This document shows, in pieces, positions 41,481-49,426 of a stretch of 51,911 bases of DNA. Below the pieces are notes generated by a model, which did no database searches, was not told where the DNA came from, and worked only from the letters and a program-made list of their open reading frames with translations. This DNA is from Symbiobacterium thermophilum (GTDB lineage Bacteria; Bacillota; Sulfobacillia; DYFQ01), in assembly GCA_020725105.1 (NCBI GenBank), contig DYFQ01000017.1, forward strand, positions 1 to 51,911. The letters are read 5' to 3'. Within the stretch, counting starts at the first letter, position 1; every line of letters begins with the position of its first letter. A program made the position numbers and the translations under genes.

Positions 41481-42011
41481 TTGGCCGAACTGGTCGTCGA
41501 TTGCCTGGTGGAGATCCCCAAGTACAGCCAGAACAAGTACGAGTACGATCCGGCGACCGGCCGCTTCAGGCTGGACCGGACCCTGTACTCGCCGGTCCAT
41601 TTTCCCGCCGACTACGGGTTCATCCCCGGAACCCTGGCCGAGGACGGCGATCCCCTGGACATGCTGGTCATCCTGTCGGCGCCTACCTTTCCCGGGTGCC
41701 TGGTGCGGGCGCGGGTCATCGGCGCCCTCCGGATGCGGGATGAAAAGGGCGTCGACACCAAGATCCTGGGGGTGTCGGTGGCCGACCCGCGCTTCGGGGA
41801 GGTACACGCGCTGGCCGACCTGCCCCCGCACGTCCGCAAGGAGATCGAGTATTTCTTCAGCATCTACAAGGACCTGGAGGGCAAGCCCACTGCCGTCTAC
41901 GGGTGGGTTGACCGGGAAGAGGCCGTCCGCCTGGTGAACGAGGCCCGTCAACCCGGTGGTCAGGCAGGAATTGGAGCCGCGGGAGTCGAAACAGCGACGC
42001 CGGCGCCGTAA
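41481..42011 (+). CDS. ppa: Inorganic pyrophosphatase (family I)
   Basis: 176-aa cytosolic Mg-dependent enzyme. EIPKYSQNKYEYD, HFPADYGFIPGTLAEDGDPL then DMLVILS (metal Asp cluster), DPRFGEVHALADLP and the C-terminal FFSIYKDLEGK. Residues after ~155 form an Ala/Gly-rich tail. TTG 41481, with SD GGAGGAGG 11 nt upstream. It removes pyrophosphate from reactions such as ATP sulfurylase, though it is not in that operon. Confidence 0.95.
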   Translation: MAELVVDCLVEIPKYSQNKYEYDPATGRFRLDRTLYSPVHFPADYGFIPGTLAEDGDPLDMLVILSAPTFPGCLVRARVIGALRMRDEKGVDTKILGVSVADPRFGEVHALADLPPHVRKEIEYFFSIYKDLEGKPTAVYGWVDREEAVRLVNEARQPGGQAGIGAAGVETATPAP

Positions 42012-42048
42012 GTCAATACCGTCGGCCTTTCCGGGCCGGTGCTCAGGA

Positions 42049-42174
42049 GGAGCGCGCGCTCCCAGGGAACGGGAAGTGGGGGCGATGCACCGTAACCTTG
42101 AGCTGGGCACTTGGGTTACGGGAAGCCAGTAGTGCACCCGACCACCTTCGCGCGCCGGTGGTCGGTTTTGTTTT
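42049..42174 (+). ncRNA. Structured leader/attenuator-like RNA upstream of an orphan gene
   Basis: Between ppa and the gene at 42206 lie four stacked elements: palindrome GGAGCGCGCGCTCC (42049-42062); outer stem TGCAC/GTGCA (42086-42090 with 42132-42136); inner stem CGTAACC/GGTTACG (42091-42097 with 42114-42120) with an 11-nt 3' bulge; and an intrinsic terminator (42138-42174). A 15-codon mini-ORF (ATG 42085 to TAG 42132) spans the two stems. It resembles an attenuation leader but fits no riboswitch I know. A short RNA ending at the terminator is also possible. Confidence 0.5.
42138..42174 (+). terminator. Intrinsic terminator
   Basis: CCGACCACC (42138-42146), 10-nt loop, GGTGGTCGG (42157-42165), then TTTTGTTTT. 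Strong; could end ppa transcription or act as an attenuator for the gene at 42206. Confidence 0.88.
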
Positions 42175-42205
42175 GCCGGGCCGGGCGGAGCAGGGAGGCG
42201 CGTCC

Positions 42206-42625
42206 GTGAAGATCATTCCCTTTCGCCGCGCGACCGTGGGTTCGGGTGACACCGGGGCGCGCGGTCCGGCCGAGGGCCCGGCGGCCAATGGCTCCCGCCG
42301 CCAGTGGTCCATGGCCACGCCCATCCCGCGGACCACGGAATTCTCCCAGGACCTGGTGCGCAACTGGCAGACAGCCCTGGATCGGCTGGAGGCGGCGGTC
42401 ATGATCCACCTGGTGGAACCCGGCTCCCGGCGGGAGCGCCAGGCGCTGCGCAACCAGATCGCGGGGCTGGGTGGCCAGGTCCTGGCGGCACGCCGGTCTA
42501 CCTGGGGCTGGCCCTTCGAGGCCTACGAGAGCCTCAAGGGTCTGGAGAAAAAGGCCAGGTATCTGGTGAGTCAGCTGGACCGGCTGGACCGGGAGGCGGC
42601 GGGCCCGTCGCCGCAGCGGTGGTAG
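42206..42625 (+). CDS. Hypothetical helical protein, 139 aa
   Basis: I recognise no family. GTG 42206 has SD GGGAGG 7 nt upstream. A disordered N-terminus is followed by helices TEFSQDLVRNWQTALDRLEA, AVMIHLVEPGSRRERQALRN and FEAYESLKGLEKKARYLVSQ. It has no Cys, signal or membrane segment. It lies directly downstream of the structured leader, and its stop is 6 bp from the convergent HD-GYP gene end. Confidence 0.6.
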   Translation: MKIIPFRRATVGSGDTGARGPAEGPAANGSRRQWSMATPIPRTTEFSQDLVRNWQTALDRLEAAVMIHLVEPGSRRERQALRNQIAGLGGQVLAARRSTWGWPFEAYESLKGLEKKARYLVSQLDRLDREAAGPSPQRW

Positions 42626-42630
42626 GGGGC

Positions 42631-44013
42631 TCAGCCAGGCGGTGCGGCGCGTTCAGCCCGGCCGGTGACGCCGGCGGGTGCCGGCGGGACCTGGACCGCA
42701 ATCCCGGGAGCGCCGGGTTCGGCCGCGGGCTCGCCGGCCGGCCAAAGGCTCGCGGCGGCGGCGCGGGCCCCGGGAACCAGTTCCGGCCGGCGTTCGAGCG
42801 CGCGCAGGAGCGCGTCGACCACCTGTGGATCGAACTGGACCCCCGCGTCGGCCCGCAGCCGGTCCACCGCCTGCCACGGGCTCAGGGGCCGCCGGTACGG
42901 GCGCTCGGAGGTCATCGCGTCGTAGGCGTCGGCGACGGCGATGATCCTTGCCCCCAGGGGAATGGCCTGGCCACTGAGCCCGTCAGGGTAACCGTGCCCG
43001 TCAAAGCGCTCGTGGTGGTGCCGGACCAGGAGCGCCCCCCGCCGGTACAGCTTCAGGCGGCCGGCGATGTCGCTTCCGGCGACGGGGTGCTGCTTTATCG
43101 CGTCCCACTCCTCGGGGCTCAGGGTGTCCGGCTTGTGGAGGATGGCGTTGGAGATGCCCACCTTGCCCAGGTCGTGAATCCTGGCCGCCGACGAAAGCTC
43201 GGCGATGTCGTCCTCGGACAGGCCCATCTCCCGGGCTATCAGCTCCGCCGTGCGGGCCACCCGCCGCGAGTGCTGGTAGGTGTAGGCGTCCCGCCGGTCG
43301 ATCAGGTCCGCCAGCAGTGCCAGGGTCTCCAGGGTCTCCCGCTTGAGTTCGGTGTAGCTGGTAAGGGCATAGTGGACCATCAACAGGGGCAGCAGCAGCA
43401 AGACGATGCCGAAGGGGAACGCCTCGTAGACCACGGCCACCAGAATCCCCAGCGCGGCCGTGGCCAGGTACATCAGGATGGCGTCCTTCAAGGCGCCGGG
43501 GACCAGGCGCAGCGGTGAGATCTCCTGGCTCAGCCCGATGACCGTGCAGACCTGGGACACGTTGACCACGTAGTAGACGGCCACCATGGCCGCGATGGCC
43601 GGACCGCGGGCCAGGTCGGCGACGGGAGCCGGTCCCCGGTCCGGGGAAAGCAGCGAGTACGCCAGGCCGGCGGCGGCCACGGTCACCACGTACTGGGCCG
43701 CGTTGAAGGTCACCTTGTACCAGGGCTTGCGGATGGCGATGTCGGCCAGCCCGCTGGCGACCAGGGCGACCCACACGGTCCAGGCCGGCCCCAGGACCAT
43801 GATGGCCGCGACGTAGAACGCGGCGACCACCGTCCACACGCCGTGCCGGGAGGTCGTGACCGGCCGCAACTCGGCCACCAGCGCCAGCACGGTGAAGGCC
43901 ACCAGTTCCAGCCAGGGTCCGCCGTCCGCCGCGGCCCGCGGGGTCATGTACCAGAGCACCGCGCCGGCGGCGGCCACGGTCAGGGCGATGTAGGCGCGGG
44001 CCGCGGACCTCAT
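42631..44013 (-). CDS. Membrane HD-GYP signalling protein
   Basis: 460 aa. The N-terminal ~235 residues hold six to seven membrane helices (MASE-like sensor), and residues ~240-400 are an HD-GYP domain: YTYQHSRRVARTAELIAREM, AARIHDLGKVGI (HD), HHHERFDGHGYPDGL (GYP), VADAYDAMTSERPYR. A Pro/Ala-rich tail ends the protein. It likely hydrolyses cyclic di-GMP in response to a membrane signal. ATG 44013 overlaps the upstream DUF5317 stop (ATGA), giving a two-gene unit found in several Firmicutes. Confidence 0.9.
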   Translation of the reverse strand: MRSAARAYIALTVAAAGAVLWYMTPRAAADGGPWLELVAFTVLALVAELRPVTTSRHGVWTVVAAFYVAAIMVLGPAWTVWVALVASGLADIAIRKPWYKVTFNAAQYVVTVAAAGLAYSLLSPDRGPAPVADLARGPAIAAMVAVYYVVNVSQVCTVIGLSQEISPLRLVPGALKDAILMYLATAALGILVAVVYEAFPFGIVLLLLPLLMVHYALTSYTELKRETLETLALLADLIDRRDAYTYQHSRRVARTAELIAREMGLSEDDIAELSSAARIHDLGKVGISNAILHKPDTLSPEEWDAIKQHPVAGSDIAGRLKLYRRGALLVRHHHERFDGHGYPDGLSGQAIPLGARIIAVADAYDAMTSERPYRRPLSPWQAVDRLRADAGVQFDPQVVDALLRALERRPELVPGARAAAASLWPAGEPAAEPGAPGIAVQVPPAPAGVTGRAERAAPPG

Positions 44014-44651
44014 TCCCCGGCTACCCTGCCTTCGAGGGTCCCGCCGGGGGCGGGCTGGGAGGGCGCGGGTGCTTTCGGGCGAACCGCGGCCGGGCCGTGA
44101 ACCATGGCGCACCAGACCATCACCGCCGCCCCGAGGGCCAGCACGAGGTCGCCCGGGCTGAAGACGTTGCCCCAGCCCCACGGGGTGACCAGGGCCCACC
44201 GGTCGGCCAGCCAGGCCAGGCGGGTGCCCCGGTCCAGGAGGACGACGTTATTGACCGGGTGTCCCTGGGCCAGCGCGGCCAGGGCGGCCTCGTGCCCCGC
44301 CGCCTGGAGGGCCCGGGCGGCGACCGGCATGTAGCCTCCGTTGGTCGCGACCACCGTGCCGTTGGACACGACGCCCGCGAGAGCCAGGCGACTCCCCCGC
44401 AGCCCGCCGTTGAACAGCAAGAAGGCGGCGGCGGCCAGGTAGGTGGACACATGAACCAAGGGCGTGGCCGCCCGGTGCGGGACCGTGCCCAGCAGCCCGG
44501 GAGCCAGTGGCGAGAACCAGAAAAGTTGCAGGCCGAGGGCGGCCGGCACGACCCAGGTGGCACGGAAGGGAACCCTGGCCAGGCGGGCCAGGCTTCCCCC
44601 ATGGACCCGGGCCGCCACCGTGGCGACCCCCAGGACCAGCAGGAGGAGCAC
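44010..44651 (-). CDS. DUF5317 family membrane protein
   Basis: 213 aa with several membrane segments (residues 1-12, 30-46, 65-85, 180-200). NGTVVATNGGYMPV and NVVLLDRGTRLAWLADRWAL followed by NVFSPGDLVLALGA match DUF5317, which is often encoded just before HD-GYP proteins. Start GTG 44651 with SD GAGGGGG 7 nt upstream; that SD lies inside a stable hairpin (44656-44689). Confidence 0.8.
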   Translation of the reverse strand: MLLLLVLGVATVAARVHGGSLARLARVPFRATWVVPAALGLQLFWFSPLAPGLLGTVPHRAATPLVHVSTYLAAAAFLLFNGGLRGSRLALAGVVSNGTVVATNGGYMPVAARALQAAGHEAALAALAQGHPVNNVVLLDRGTRLAWLADRWALVTPWGWGNVFSPGDLVLALGAAVMVWCAMVHGPAAVRPKAPAPSQPAPGGTLEGRVAGE

Positions 44652-44655
44652 GGAA

Positions 44656-44689
44656 CGACCCCCTCACGCTGGTTATCGAGAGGGGGTCG
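44656..44689 (-). promoter_or_regulatory. Hairpin sequestering the DUF5317 ribosome-binding site
   Basis: Minus-strand arms CGACCCCCTC and GAGGGGGTCG form a perfect 10-bp stem with a 14-nt loop. The 3' arm contains the SD, so a folded leader would block translation. The upstream gene's stop (44698-44700) is 8 nt away, so a terminating ribosome could open it. Confidence 0.65.
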
Positions 44690-44697
44690 GCCGGAGT

Positions 44698-45492
44698 TTA
44701 GGAAGAAGCCCGGGCCGGGGCGCCCTCCGCCGGCGCTGCCTCGGGAGCGGCCGGGCTCAGCCGCTCCAGGGTGGGCCGCATCCGGTAGGTCACCCAGAGC
44801 ACCAGGGGCAGGAACGCCAGGATAAACAGGGCGTAATGGGCGATGTTAAAGATGCCCAGGGGCAGGACGAAGGCCAGCGGCACGTAGACCGCCAGGACGA
44901 CCCACTGTAGCACCGTGACCCGCCCCAGGGTCGGGAGGAACTCCCGGTTGGTGCCGAACCGCCGCGCCAGCCGCCCCAGGACCACATAGTACAGGCCGAA
45001 AGCCAGGTAGTCGGCGGCTCCCAGCAGCGCCGAGACGACTCCGGGCGGCTCGTACCGCGCCCAGAAGTTGACCTGGCCGGCCAGGCCCAGCCGGCTGAGG
45101 GGCCAGAAGAAGTCGACGGCGGAGAACCAGACCAGCATGTCGGTGACGGCGTGGATGAGGACGCCCAGGCCCAGACCCCAGCCGAACGGGGCCAGGTCGG
45201 CCCGGCCGGTGCGCCGGGCCCGCCAGGCGTAGTAGCCGATCACGGCCACTACGGCAAGCAGGCTGTGGGTGAAGGTACGGTGGAAGACCATGGCCAGCTG
45301 GGAGTTGATGAGGTAGATGGGGCCGAGGAGGAAGAAGTCGGCGTCGGGCAGGAGGTTGCCCAGGACAAGGCCGAAGGCGAAGGCGCCCCGGGCCCGGGCC
45401 GCGTCGGCGTGGCCTGGCGGGAGGCCGGGGATGCGCCGGAGCGATGCGGCCGCCCGGACCCCGATGAGGCCGTGAAAACCCAGCTGAGCCAT
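44698..45492 (-). CDS. YdjM-like membrane-bound metal-dependent hydrolase
   Basis: 264 aa, about six membrane segments. GFHGLIG, GLVLGNLLPDADFFLLGP and FHRTFTHSLLAV carry the conserved His/Asp of the LexA-binding inner-membrane hydrolase (YdjM/DUF457-type) family. ATG 45492 has SD AGGAGG upstream. Substrate unknown. It is followed by DUF5317 and HD-GYP genes on the same strand and probably forms an operon with them. Confidence 0.8.
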   Translation of the reverse strand: MAQLGFHGLIGVRAAASLRRIPGLPPGHADAARARGAFAFGLVLGNLLPDADFFLLGPIYLINSQLAMVFHRTFTHSLLAVVAVIGYYAWRARRTGRADLAPFGWGLGLGVLIHAVTDMLVWFSAVDFFWPLSRLGLAGQVNFWARYEPPGVVSALLGAADYLAFGLYYVVLGRLARRFGTNREFLPTLGRVTVLQWVVLAVYVPLAFVLPLGIFNIAHYALFILAFLPLVLWVTYRMRPTLERLSPAAPEAAPAEGAPARASS

Positions 45493-45727
45493 GTCATAAC
45501 CTCCTGGTAGGCGTTGGCGCGGCCGGGGACCCGGCTCCAGAGGCCGAGCTTCGCCGGACGCGCCGTTTCCTCCTGCCTGGCTCCGTCCCGGCCGGCGCGG
45601 GCCGCCGCGGCCACGGCCGGCGTGCGGTCGGGCGGTCGTGAACGGCGCCGGGGGACGGCAGGACGGCGCGGGCGGGTGGCGAAGTAGGCTCGTGACCGGC
45701 AGTCCACGAAGGGCAGGGGATGCCCGA

Positions 45728-46285
45728 TTGAACCGGCTGTACGAGGGGATGTCCCTCCGCGAGGTTACCGAGCACCTCTTCTTGAGTGACGATCCGGCTC
45801 CCGCCGATCTCATTTTTGTTTTTGGGGGCCGACACCTGGAGCGGGCCGAGCGGGCGGCGGAACTGTACCGCGAAGGTTTCGCGCCCCGGGTCATCGTGAC
45901 CGGCGGGGACAGGCGGGGCACCGGCCGGCCCGAGGCGGAGGTCCTGAAGGAGGTCCTGGTTGCCCAGGGCGTACCCGAGTCCGCCATCCTGCCGGAGACG
46001 CGTTCGGCCAACACCATCGAGAACGTGCTCTTGGGCCGGGCCGCGCTGGCCGCCGCGGGCTGGCTTGACGGGCTCGGCTCCGTTCTGCTGGTCTCGGCTC
46101 CCTACCACATGCGCCGCGCCAGCCTGGCCTTTACCAGGCACTTCCCCGGGGTGTCGGTCCGCTGCTGCCCCGACCGGCGGACGGACATCACGGCCGATAA
46201 CTGGTCGCTGACCGCCGAGGGGCGCCAGCTGGTCTTCCGGGAACTGGAAAAGGTCAGGGCGTACCTGCTGAAGGGCGACGGCTAG
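45728..46285 (+). CDS. DUF218 (YdcF/ElyC-like) protein
   Basis: 185 aa. PADLIFVFGGRHLERAERAA, VIVTGGDRRG, ETRSANTIENVLLGRAAL and VLLVSAPYHMRRASLAFTRH define the DUF218 fold, which includes YdcF (S-adenosylmethionine binding) and ElyC. There is no membrane anchor, unlike ElyC. TTG 45728 with an AGGGG SD upstream. Divergent from the YdjM-like gene and followed after 5 bp by sir2. Confidence 0.83.
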   Translation: MNRLYEGMSLREVTEHLFLSDDPAPADLIFVFGGRHLERAERAAELYREGFAPRVIVTGGDRRGTGRPEAEVLKEVLVAQGVPESAILPETRSANTIENVLLGRAALAAAGWLDGLGSVLLVSAPYHMRRASLAFTRHFPGVSVRCCPDRRTDITADNWSLTAEGRQLVFRELEKVRAYLLKGDG

Positions 46286-46290
46286 CCAGC

Positions 46291-47127
46291 GTGGACGCTC
46301 AGGACGCCGACCGCCTGGCGGAACTCATCCGCGGGGCGGAGGGGGCGGCGGTAGCGTTCACCGGGGCAGGGGCCAGCACCGGGTCGGGCCTGCCCGACTT
46401 CCGTTCGCCCGGCGGCCTGTGGCAGCAGGTGGACCCCTACGAGGTCGCCAGCATCCAGGCGCTCCGTTCCGACCCGGTCGGCTTTTACCGGTTCTACCGG
46501 CAGCGCCTGCGGGTGCTGGCCGGCGCCCGGCCGAACCGGGCTCACCTGGCGCTGGCCGCCCTGGAGGCCGCCGGCTGGCTACAGGGGGTCATCACCCAGA
46601 ACGTGGACGGCCTGCACCAGGCGGCCGGCTCCCGGCGGGTGGTCGAGCTTCACGGGACCCTGACCCGGGCCGTCTGCCTTCGTTGCCGCCAGGAGGCTCC
46701 GGCCGAAGCCCTCGACCGGGAGGTCGCGGCCGAGGAGGATCTGCCCCGCTGCCCGGCCTGTGGCGGCCTGCTGAAGCCAGGGGTGGTGCTGTTCGGGGAG
46801 GTCCTGCCGGAGCGGGCGTTCCGGGCCGCGGAGACGATGGCGCGCCGCGCCCGGCTCATGCTGGTGGTCGGTTCGTCCCTGGTGGTGACCCCGGCGGCCT
46901 GGCTACCCGAGCTGGCCGTGGGCTCCGGCGCCCGGCTGGCCATCGTGAACCGGGAGGCCACGCCCCTGGACCACCTGGCCAGCCTGGTCATCCGGGCGGA
47001 CGCCGGCCAGGTTCTCCAGGCCGCCGGGTCGCGCCTGGGGCTCGACCTCCCTCCGGTTCGGGCCGGCGGCGAGCCGCGGTCTTCCCGGGGCGGGCGGAGC
47101 CGGCGGGCCGGCCGCGGGTCGCCTTGA
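46291..47127 (+). CDS. Sir2-family NAD-dependent protein deacylase
   Basis: 278 aa. [35 protein letters not shown] (catalytic His), zinc CxxC pairs CLRC and CPAC, and [11 protein letters not shown] are all present. It removes acyl groups from lysines using NAD. GTG 46291. The last ~45 residues (Arg/Gly-rich) overlap the convergent racemase gene by 140 bp, so part of this tail may not be under normal selection. Confidence 0.92.
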   Translation: MDAQDADRLAELIRGAEGAAVAFTGAGASTGSGLPDFRSPGGLWQQVDPYEVASIQALRSDPVGFYRFYRQRLRVLAGARPNRAHLALAALEAAGWLQGVITQNVDGLHQAAGSRRVVELHGTLTRAVCLRCRQEAPAEALDREVAAEEDLPRCPACGGLLKPGVVLFGEVLPERAFRAAETMARRARLMLVVGSSLVVTPAAWLPELAVGSGARLAIVNREATPLDHLASLVIRADAGQVLQAAGSRLGLDLPPVRAGGEPRSSRGGRSRRAGRGSP

Positions 47128-48223
47128 AGCGGGCGTGGCGCAGGGTCACCCGCCCGATCCGGTCCTCGAGGACGCGAAAACCCAGCCCGACCCCGTCGGG
47201 CACGGCGATGGTGCCGTCCGGCCCCAGGCTGACCGGCGGGTCGATGATGTCTTGCTCGAAGTACCGGTCCGACGCCGACAGATCTGCCGGCAGGGAGAAG
47301 TTGGGCAGCGACGCCAGGGCCAGGTTGAGGGCCCGGCCCACGCCCGTCTCCAGCATGCCGCCGCACCAGACCGGCACGCCTCGCCGCTGGCACAGGTCGT
47401 GGACCCGCACGGCGTTGGTGACGCCGCCCAGCCGGGCCTGCTTGACGTTGATCACCCGGCAGCTTCCCAGGTCCAGCGCCTTGCGGGCGTCGTCGGGGGT
47501 GACGATGCTCTCGTCGAGGCAGATGGGTGTCTTTAGCTGGGCCTGGAGTTGGGCATGGTCGACGATGTCGTCCTCGGCCAGGGGTTGCTCGATCATCAGC
47601 AGGCCTTCGTCGTCCATGGCCCTGAACACCGGCGCGTCGGCCAGGGTGTAGGCGGAGTTGGCGTCCACCTGCAGCCCGATGTCGCCAAAGTGGCGCCGGA
47701 CGGCACGGACCACCTCCACGTCCCAGCCCGGCTTGATCTTGAGCTTGACCCGCCGGTAGCCCTGGGGCAGAAACCGGTCCACACGGTCAAGCAGCTCCCC
47801 CAGCGCGGGCTCGATGCCCAGGCTCACCCCCACCTCGATCCGGTCGCGGGTCCCGCCCAGCGCCCGGGCCAGGCTGGTTCCCTGTTCCTGGGCCTGAAGG
47901 TCCCAGAGGGCGGCCTCCAGGCCGGCCTTGGCCATGTGGTGGCGGCGGATGGCCCTGAACCGGTCCGGGAGGTCGCCTGGGCGGACGTCCTTGCCGAGCA
48001 GGGCGGGGATCAGGAAGTCGGCCAGGACGTGCCAGGCGGTGGCGTTGGTCTCCTCGTTGTACAGGGGCGCCGGCATGGTGGAGACCTCGCCCCAGCCGGC
48101 CCGGCCACCGGCCTCAACCCGGACCAGCAGGCAGTCCTTGTCGTCCTCCCGGCCGAAACTGGTCTCGAAGGGGAACACCAGCGGTAACCGGACGTGAAAG
48201 AGTTCTACCGCTTCGACGATCAT
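46988..48223 (-). CDS. N-succinylamino acid racemase / OSBS family enolase
   Basis: 411 aa of the enolase superfamily MenC/NSAR branch. KLKIKPGWD (KxK catalytic Lys), VDANSAY, LLMIEQPLAEDD, CLDESI (metal Asp, Glu, Asp), and NVKQARLGG with the second Lys. The family covers o-succinylbenzoate synthase and N-succinylamino acid racemase. No menaquinone gene is nearby, but a COG3375-like GNAT gene lies directly upstream, as in Geobacillus where NSAR and a GNAT succinyltransferase convert D- to L-amino acids. I therefore favour NSAR. The C-terminal ~45 residues are an Arg/Pro-rich extension overlapping sir2. ATG 48223, SD GGAGG. Confidence 0.85.
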   Translation of the reverse strand: MIVEAVELFHVRLPLVFPFETSFGREDDKDCLLVRVEAGGRAGWGEVSTMPAPLYNEETNATAWHVLADFLIPALLGKDVRPGDLPDRFRAIRRHHMAKAGLEAALWDLQAQEQGTSLARALGGTRDRIEVGVSLGIEPALGELLDRVDRFLPQGYRRVKLKIKPGWDVEVVRAVRRHFGDIGLQVDANSAYTLADAPVFRAMDDEGLLMIEQPLAEDDIVDHAQLQAQLKTPICLDESIVTPDDARKALDLGSCRVINVKQARLGGVTNAVRVHDLCQRRGVPVWCGGMLETGVGRALNLALASLPNFSLPADLSASDRYFEQDIIDPPVSLGPDGTIAVPDGVGLGFRVLEDRIGRVTLRHARFKATRGRPAGSARPGKTAARRRPEPEGGRAPGATRRPGEPGRRPPG

Positions 48224-48269
48224 CGTCTGGCCTCCGTTCCAGGTGGCCCCGGCCGGGGCCGGCCCGGCG

Positions 48270-49145
48270 TCATGGCTGGCCCGCGGGGCGGGCCAGAGTG
48301 AGGACGTAAGCGCCACAGGGTCCCGTGTCGCGGCTCAGCCGCACGAAGTCGGTGGCGGCGTAGCCCTGGTCAAAGGCGTGGGTGAACGCTTCGCGAACGG
48401 CCATGCGCCACCGGGCCGCCAGGGCGGGGTCGGCGGCCTTCAGGGGCTGCCACTCGGCGGGAACCTCCAGGCGGAGGGCGGGGACCGGCCCGTGGGTGGC
48501 CGGGTTGGACGGCGCCGGCAGGCCCCGGGGCCCCGGCTCGACCCGCAGGAGGGCCGGCAGGCTCGCTGCGTCGGGCGTTGGCGGTGGAGGCCTGCCGCCG
48601 GCGCGGGCGTTGACCTCAGGAGACGTCAGGTGCCACTGCACCTCCAGCCGGTCGGACGGCAGCCCCCGGTTGAGGGTGTCGGTGAGCGGCCCGTAGTAGT
48701 CGGGGTGGTAGCGGGTCGCCCTGGCCCCGAGCTTGCGCAGGTTGAAGTAGGCGTTTCTGCTCTCCAGGGGTTCGTAGGTCCAGGCCATGAGGGTCAGGCC
48801 GGCCGCCACCACGAAGCGCCGCTGCTCGAACTTCAACCGATATCCCAGGGCCAGGTGTTGCAGGCCGGGCAGGACGCCTGTCATGTGGGACCAGAACATG
48901 GGCCGGCCCCGGCGCAGGCCGACGAAGCCGTAGGAAAACCCCACCAGGGTTCCGTCGGGGGTGAACGCCCCCAGGACCAGGCCGCCGTTCTTGGCGGCCA
49001 CCAGAAGCTGGTTGGCGGGGACCACATCAAGGGGCTCCATGCCCCAGATGGTTTGCTGCAACTGCTCGCAGCGGGCCAGGGTCTCCACGTCGTAGATCGG
49101 CTGGATGCTGATGGCCTGCGGCTCCGCTTCGGTCGGCAGTGGCAC
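48270..49145 (-). CDS. GNAT-superfamily acyltransferase (COG3375-like), partner of NSAR
   Basis: 291 aa. CEQLQQTIWGMEPLDVVPAN, GAFTPDGTLVGFSYGFVGL, FWSHMTGVLPGLQHLALGYR and MAWTYEPLESRNAYFNLRKL match the predicted GNAT acyltransferases that accompany NSAR/OSBS genes. In Geobacillus the paired enzyme is a succinyl-CoA:D-amino acid succinyltransferase (established for that system). The M20 desuccinylase needed to finish conversion is not in the window. GTG 49145 is set by SD GGAAGG 9 nt upstream. A Pro-rich insert splits the protein near residue 190. Confidence 0.82.
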   Translation of the reverse strand: MPLPTEAEPQAISIQPIYDVETLARCEQLQQTIWGMEPLDVVPANQLLVAAKNGGLVLGAFTPDGTLVGFSYGFVGLRRGRPMFWSHMTGVLPGLQHLALGYRLKFEQRRFVVAAGLTLMAWTYEPLESRNAYFNLRKLGARATRYHPDYYGPLTDTLNRGLPSDRLEVQWHLTSPEVNARAGGRPPPPTPDAASLPALLRVEPGPRGLPAPSNPATHGPVPALRLEVPAEWQPLKAADPALAARWRMAVREAFTHAFDQGYAATDFVRLSRDTGPCGAYVLTLARPAGQP

Positions 49146-49341
49146 GTCCCTCTTCCTTCCGCGCAACCGTTCTTGCCTGACGGGGTCGAGAGCGGTTTTG
49201 CCTCACCAGTTCGACACCGGTCTTGGCCCACGGCCGGGAGTGGTCCTGGCCCCCGAACGCCGGGACTTGATTTGGTGATGGTTCTGGCGGGAAACGGCCG
49301 GTTCCTCCTGGGTACCGGTCTCAGGGATTACGGGCGACGAC

Positions 49342-49371
49342 TTGACCGGAAGCGAACAGGAGTTCTATACT
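49342..49371 (+). promoter_or_regulatory. Sigma-A promoter of the SOS mutasome operon
   Basis: TTGACC (49342-49347), 18-nt spacer, TATACT (49366-49371); predicted start near 49378. Confidence 0.85.
49353..49366 (+). promoter_or_regulatory. LexA box 1
   Basis: CGAAC-AGGA-GTTCT, matching the Gram-positive SOS consensus CGAAC-N4-GTTCG at 9 of 10 defined bases. It lies between -35 and -10. Confidence 0.8.
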
Positions 49372-49379
49372 ATGAACAC

Positions 49380-49393
49380 CGAACACCTGTTCA
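49380..49393 (+). promoter_or_regulatory. LexA box 2
   Basis: CGAAC-ACCT-GTTCA, same quality as box 1, just downstream of the predicted transcription start, 27 bp from box 1 centre to centre. Confidence 0.8.
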
Positions 49394-49426
49394 CCACACC
49401 GGTGGTTTCAGGGGGCTTGGCCTGTC

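Noticed and set aside
42085-42136. Cobalamin (B12-box-like GAAGCCAG), fluoride or bacterial SRP RNA
   Set aside because: Only a short stretch is similar; the required cores of these RNAs are absent.
46988-48223. Menaquinone o-succinylbenzoate synthase (MenC)
   Set aside because: The fold is shared, but no men gene is near and a GNAT gene of the NSAR type is adjacent. Not fully excluded.
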